A DNA stretch of 64,000 bases, from assembly GCA_964019135.1 (NCBI GenBank), contig OZ025249.1, forward strand, positions 4,092,001 to 4,156,000, written 5' to 3'. A program made the translations under genes and the position numbers. Source of the DNA: Arenicola marina (Eukaryota; Annelida; Polychaeta; Arenicolidae). Below the pieces are notes generated by a model. The model saw only the letters and a program-made list of their open reading frames with translations, was not told the origin of the DNA and did no database searches. Positions 59,906 through 64,000 of this stretch are shown one piece after another (the stretch's first letter is position 1; every line of letters begins with the position of its first letter).

Positions 59906-59986
59906 GACAATAAGGATGACGATCAGCCCGCCCACCGTGATGACTCCCTGCACGGTGTCAGTCCACACCACAGTCTTCATCCCGCC
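59906..59986 (-). CDS. SLC5A8-like: SLC5 exon 3
   Basis: 81 bp, phase 0 at both ends, acceptor CTTCCAG, donor GTAAGT. Encodes GGMKTVVWTDTVQGVITVGG and a hydrophobic end, matching the conserved GGLKAVIWTDVFQ motif of sodium/solute symporters. Confidence 0.94.
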
Positions 59987-60751
59987 CTGGAAGTAACGCC
60001 CAACAGAGACACGTCAATAATAATGATGCTGATGAAGATGATGAGACCGTCCGCCGTGACCTATGTATGTCTCATACTGTTCCTATATTTGGTGACGTTA
60101 GGATAGGGGGGGGGTGGGGTCACCCCTTCTGAATGGCGAATCCCCAAGAATTAGGGAGAGTAATATCGAGTCTCCAAATGTGCGCGAAAAAAACCCATTA
60201 CAAGTGATATCGTGAATATCGAGGAATTCATAGACTGCAATAACGGACCGCCGTAAATAGGGAAAAGGTCTTCGCGTTGAACCAGCAATTGTGCAGATAA
60301 CGATCCCCAAAAATTGTCAACAGCTAATCGCGAATCGCAAAGAATTTCTGGACGCCAATCGTGGAGATCGGAAAAGGTATTCCCTCCCCTCAGGGTATAT
60401 ACTTGAACAAGTAGCTCAAGAAAGCAGTAATAGCGTGTCGAGCAGCAACCGTTGTTCACTCTGGCATGGATAAGCTAATATATGGGAGTGAATGAGGGCT
60501 AATAATTATACTTTCTCCATCATTGACACATTTGGTAATTTAAATTGAAATTCTTCACTTCATTTTCCATTTCCCGAGTCCATTAGGCCTGCCAGAAATT
60601 ATATGTACAAGGTATGATACTCCGCCCTTGATATAGACACAACTTTTATCCACGAACCGGTTGTTAATATACAAGGATAGGTCTGTAGATTTTCATGTCA
60701 TACAATGTTTGTAGCCACGGTTCTGTCTAGTGTTTGTAGTGATGGGCTTAC
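59987..60751. other. SLC5 intron 2
   Basis: 765-bp intron. A GATGAT-rich microsatellite stretch near 60,015-60,040 and a G run near 60,105; nothing else. Confidence 0.6.
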
Positions 60752-60819
60752 GATAGTCGTGTAGACAATGCCCACGGTACCGGCCGCCAACGCCGTCTTC
60801 CAGTACGCGATCCCAGTCA
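60752..60819 (-). CDS. SLC5A8-like: SLC5 exon 2
   Basis: 68 bp, acceptor GCTTTCAG, donor GTAAGC. Encodes VTGIAYWKTALAAGTVG and IVYTTI, aligning with [20 protein letters not shown] of SLC5A8. Confidence 0.93.
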
Positions 60820-60927
60820 CTGAAAGCAAAGTAAGGAAGTATACGGTATTCCAGTCACTGAAGCCAAAGTAAGGAATTATACGGTATCCCAGTCACTGAA
60901 GCCAAAGTACGGAATTATACGGTATAC
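60813..60927. repeat. 38-bp tandem repeat of the exon 2 acceptor
   Basis: Three units at 60,813, 60,851 and 60,889. On the minus strand each reads CTTACTTTG-CTTCAG followed by the exon start TGACTGGGAT, then TACCGTATAATTC. Two decoy acceptors lie directly upstream of the real one. Confidence 0.92.
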
Positions 60928-61483
60928 GGTCTAATATCCGTGAAATTGGGACATTGAAGAAAAAACTGCATTTCGTCTTCAATTTAATATTAAAATTCCT
61001 AAATCACGATTAATGGAAATCCTTCATCACGGCCGTCGGATAATACCCCATTCCCACTTCACGAAGAATAATTTTCCTTATTTTTGCTTATTCCCATGCA
61101 GTTCACGGTGAAAATGAAAAACCCAATCCCGAGGAACGCAAATACCCCTCCACCCACCCCCCCCGTCACCCCTCTACGTTTGAATACCCAAATTCCGACG
61201 CTGATCATCTGAATATCGACACCGATTTTTTTTTAAAACGACGCTGAAGTTAGCCAAAAAGCGACACGGAACGTCGTGAAAATTAACATTCGACACTGAG
61301 AATTTTGACAATTTCTAGACCCCTATTTTAGAATTTTGGTTTAGTTCAATTGCTTGACATACATGGGAGGGGCTCGATACCATTTTCGCGTCACAACTTA
61401 TCATGTGAAGTATGTCTATAAGCATTACGTCATATGACATAACTCCCATGTTTGCGCGCGGTATCTATGGTTACGTAACAACG
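60928..61483. other. SLC5 intron 1 (part)
   Basis: No gene recognised. The segment 61,453-61,485 (TGCGCGCGGTATCTATGG and on) is repeated exactly at 61,847-61,879. Confidence 0.5.
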
Positions 61484-62285
61484 CTATAGGGCTGTACAGT
61501 CACTTCGGGATCTTATCGAGACCCCACGAGACAGGGATACCTATGCTCTACGTCAATGCCTAGCATCAACGGCCTGTACGTGCTGCTACATTCCGGTTGT
61601 TCGCCTTCACTCGCCTCACAAACAAGATCGGCTAAAGCTGTCGTTGGAAGCACAAATAACCACTGAAGTTATGTGCATAACCGAATTATAACCATCCGAG
61701 TAGATTTATGTAATGTATGAGCGGTTAGGCAGTTAATAAACCAGAATGCGGTTGTCTCATGTGTGACTGTCAGTGTCAGGCGATCTAACGTGCTGCGCGG
61801 GGTTTTCCATGTCGTATGACGTAATAATCATCATGACTCGCGTGTCTGCGCGCGGTATCTATGGTTACGTAACAACGCTCCTTATATGGACTGAGCAGGT
61901 GAGGACAAATGGTGCTCCGTTTGTCGTAAAACTGTAAACATCGATGATTTGGCTCAAAATACAACGCTTCCAACAATCTCATCGAACGGACCACATGCAT
62001 TATGGGCTATGATAAATGTCTTATCTCTAACCATATTATGATTTTATAGTTAGCCATGCCTGGACCAAAGCAAACAAAAATTAGTTTCACACCCACTCGA
62101 TTCTTCACGCACAAACCGCGCAGCCGGCCGGTTCCCAACACTAAAACGTTGACTACAATGAGTGCGAGTCAAGCAGTTGCAGCAAGGCACCAGCGTGATG
62201 CGCACTCGTTCTAAGAGCACGTGTTTTTTTGTTGGTCCCCAAAAGACCTAAACCGGAAAGAGAACCCGCGAGAACTGTACAGCCC
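61484..62285. mobile_element. DNA element with TAGGGCTGTACAGT ends
   Basis: Starts TATAGGGCTGTACAGTCAC (61,485) and ends AACTGTACAGCCCTA (62,285), a short inverted repeat with outer TA. The right part contains the GCACGTG and TCCCCAAAA modules shared with 17,153-18,099. About 800 bp, no transposase. The left part resembles 19,316-19,430. Confidence 0.6.
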
Positions 62286-62560
62286 TATATAGGGCTATAC
62301 AGTTCTCGCAGTTTTGGGGACAAACAAAGACACGTGCTCCGTGTTGAAGTATAGGCAGCTATAGGTCAATTTTATTTCCAGGTTTATTCTAAAGTCTATG
62401 AGTACCATTTCACTAAACATGACTATGGGAGATATACGTTAAAATATTTGGAGGCGATGAAGCGCAGAACTTTGGGAATATACAAGGAAAAATCCGTCTT
62501 CAAAACACTCGAAAGCTAAAAATAACGTTCTAAATTTAGCACTGCACCCTGCAGCCCTGT
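62286..62560. mobile_element. Second TA-ended element, head to head with the previous one
   Basis: Begins TATAGGGCTATACAGTTCTC, so the junction CAGCCCTATATAGGGCT is palindromic. From there to about 62,560 it is the reverse complement of 17,825-18,099, including AAAATTTGGAGGCGATGAAG-like sequence. The other end is missing. Confidence 0.65.
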
Positions 62561-63635
62561 CATACATCAAACGCATGTGAGAATCTGTTTTCTAACCCGT
62601 ATAACACGCAGTGTCTATTTTGGACGATAGATGTCGCCTGGGGTATCTGGAACGGTTTCGTTTTTTCTCTCGATTCCCACGGGGGAAAAGTTCTGCGGTT
62701 TCATGTCAACAGAAAATGTAGAGGTGCTTAGAAGTGTTGGGGTTTTTGTGTTTAATTTGTTCAAACATCATAGCGCAATCTGCTGATGCATACATGAATG
62801 CGCAATATGTTATATATATGTCGTGTAAACATTTGTACTGTGGGCCCGCGGCCCGTTGAAGTTCAATAAATGTTACATTATTCTTATATTTGGTTCAAGC
62901 CAAGTTTCGGAAAGTTTTATGATGTCAGTTTGGGAGTCGATAAGTTGTTGTTTATAAATTTCATCCACCTTCACCAGTAGCCTGAGCGCAGATAAACAAC
63001 AATACCAATTTTGTCAACAACAGATAGATATTCGACTGGCCACTCATTAATCGCCAGATCTGATCCTCTGTCGACATATTCCGCATTAGCTACGTGACGA
63101 CGAATATGAAGAATTTTGGATACTGGTTTCTCCCCAATTCCCTATTATATGCAAAACTGTGATAATGCTATTATTTATTGTCCATGCACACATCAATCAG
63201 GCAAAGGAAGCCTCCCCCACCCTACACCACCCCCGCCCCATATTGCATTGACCCTCGGTTCGTAGCGTTCAAGTTTTTGGTATTGGGGTCGAGAAAACTG
63301 ACGTCAAGGAGGACAAAAACGGACGTGTTTTTAATTTGAAACAAGAACACCAGTATTATCTATGTGTACTCAGTGAAGTACACAGCCACATGAATGCGGA
63401 ATGTCTATGGACAGCGCCACCACACACACATTAATCTCCAGTTCTTTTGCGAGACATCTTCAGTTTCGCTACTTTAGTACATAAAAATGGTAATGTGTCA
63501 TAAAACTATATGACGATATTGAGTATCTCAAGACAATGTAGAACAAGCTATAGCGTGACACACACACTGAACTCTGTGGGTCAGACACCAAGTGATAAAA
63601 TGGCGTCGCATACGAAATAAGTGAATGATCCTTAC
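62561..63635. other. SLC5 intron 1 (rest), with a LINE fragment
   Basis: Mostly unassigned intron sequence. See separate entry for the LINE relic at about 62,885-63,010. Confidence 0.5.
62885..63010 (-). mobile_element. LINE endonuclease fragment
   Basis: On the minus strand a short open stretch reads LVKVDEIYKQQLIDSQTD then IIKLSETWLEPNI, the pattern of the first half of CR1-type endonuclease domains (NKIDEL...DIIAITETWL). Too short for classification. Confidence 0.5.
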
Positions 63636-63687
63636 CCCCTTCCAGGGCCGTAGACGGCGCATATAGGGCCAGCCCGATGTAGAATGT
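63636..63687 (-). CDS. SLC5A8-like: SLC5 exon 1 of those visible
   Basis: 52 bp, acceptor TGTTTCAG, donor GTAAGG. Encodes TFYIGLALYAPSTALEG and the first base of the following Val codon, matching ILYTGIVIYAPALALNQV of SLC5A8. Preceding exons must lie upstream of 63.9 kb. Confidence 0.9.
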
Positions 63688-63887
63688 CTGAAACAAACGT
63701 CATCAAATCAGTCATAACAAATGACAAATCAGTCATATTCAGACGGGAAGATACCATTTCAGCCTCGGTTTACCTTTTCCCACCCATGTTCCATGCCCCT
63801 CATCCCCCAACCCGCTATCTTCCCCATAAACCTACCTACCAGGCGACTCCAGGACTCGGCCATTGTGTGCAGCAAACTGTTCAGGGT

Positions 63888-64000
63888 GTAGACATGACGT
63901 ATGTCCTATCTAGACATGAGCTATGTCGTATCTAGACATGACGTATGTCGTATCTAGACATGACGTATGTCGTATCTAGACATGACGTATGTCGTATCTA
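63888..64000. repeat. 22-bp tandem repeat running off the window
   Basis: About five units of GACATGACGTATGTCGTATC plus TA, continuing past the last base. It lies in the intron upstream of the first visible SLC5 exon. On the minus strand each unit contains CATGTCTAG, which is acceptor-like. Confidence 0.88.

Larger units (their letters stand above)
36505..63687 (-). other. SLC5A8-like: SLC5A6/8/12-type sodium-coupled transporter gene (partial locus)
   Basis: Twelve exons on the minus strand give one continuous reading frame of 1162 nt (about 387 residues). It aligns from memory with human SLC5A8/SLC5A12/SLC5A6 from about membrane segment 4 to the last. These proteins use the sodium gradient to carry monocarboxylates or vitamins across the plasma membrane. 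Diagnostic stretches: LYAPSTALEG, MKTVVWTDTVQG, WDPDPFQR, GCDPLRTG, LSTVSSSMSA across a splice, and GVIVSLLTG. Exon phases agree at all eleven junctions and all introns are GT-AG. Missing are about 130 N-terminal residues (beyond 64,000) and the cytosolic C-terminal tail (not found). Which of the three paralogues it is cannot be decided. Several introns carry tandem repeats copied from the splice sites themselves. Confidence 0.93.

Noticed and set aside
63838-63887. Possible upstream SLC5 exon before a GTAGGT donor
   Set aside because: The translated sequence (SLLHTMAESWSRL) does not match the expected part of the family, and no good acceptor is visible.

Overview
The window is animal genomic DNA. 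It is intron-rich, full of transposons and minisatellites, and has one 200-N assembly gap. The best guess is amphioxus (Branchiostoma): invertebrate-type BEL/Pao and CR1-group elements, a deuterostome-like SLC5 transporter, and tandem repeats seeded on exon-intron junctions, which I recall being reported from amphioxus genes. This is an inference; no species marker was checked.

The main host gene lies on the minus strand. Twelve exons (63,687 down to 36,505) encode about 387 consecutive residues of a sodium-coupled monocarboxylate/multivitamin transporter of the SLC5A6/8/12 group, from about the fourth membrane segment to the last. All splice phases agree. The 5' exons lie beyond the right edge and the cytosolic tail exon was not found. 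A second copy of the last membrane-segment exon, with intact splice sites, lies about 28 kb downstream at 8,069-8,169. A second host gene, a single-exon Star-like/FkbM methyltransferase-domain gene (15,337-16,271, minus), is a pseudogene with one frameshift and one in-frame stop.

Layout: 215-6,606 is a BEL/Pao element with identical LTRs. 7.1-8.2 kb is a 38-bp minisatellite plus the duplicated exon. 9.8-19.4 kb holds a LINE fragment, several inverted-repeat DNA elements, a tRNA-derived SINE and the pseudogene. 19.7-21.3 kb is a 37-bp minisatellite. 22,159-22,358 is the gap. 23,942-35,633 is a second BEL/Pao element (minus strand) with a non-autonomous LTR element nested in one of its LTRs. 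From 36 kb to the end is the SLC5 gene. Its largest intron holds about 230 copies of a 43-bp repeat, and that array is split by a LINE that is itself split by a Helitron-like element.

The most striking feature is that at least five junctions of this one gene sit inside, or directly beside, tandem repeats whose unit is a copy of the splice site and its exon edge. The units are 38 bp at exon 2, 58 bp at exon 6, 38 bp at the donor of exon 8, 43 bp at exon 10 and 32 bp at exon 12. The arrays therefore carry up to hundreds of decoy splice sites next to the real ones.
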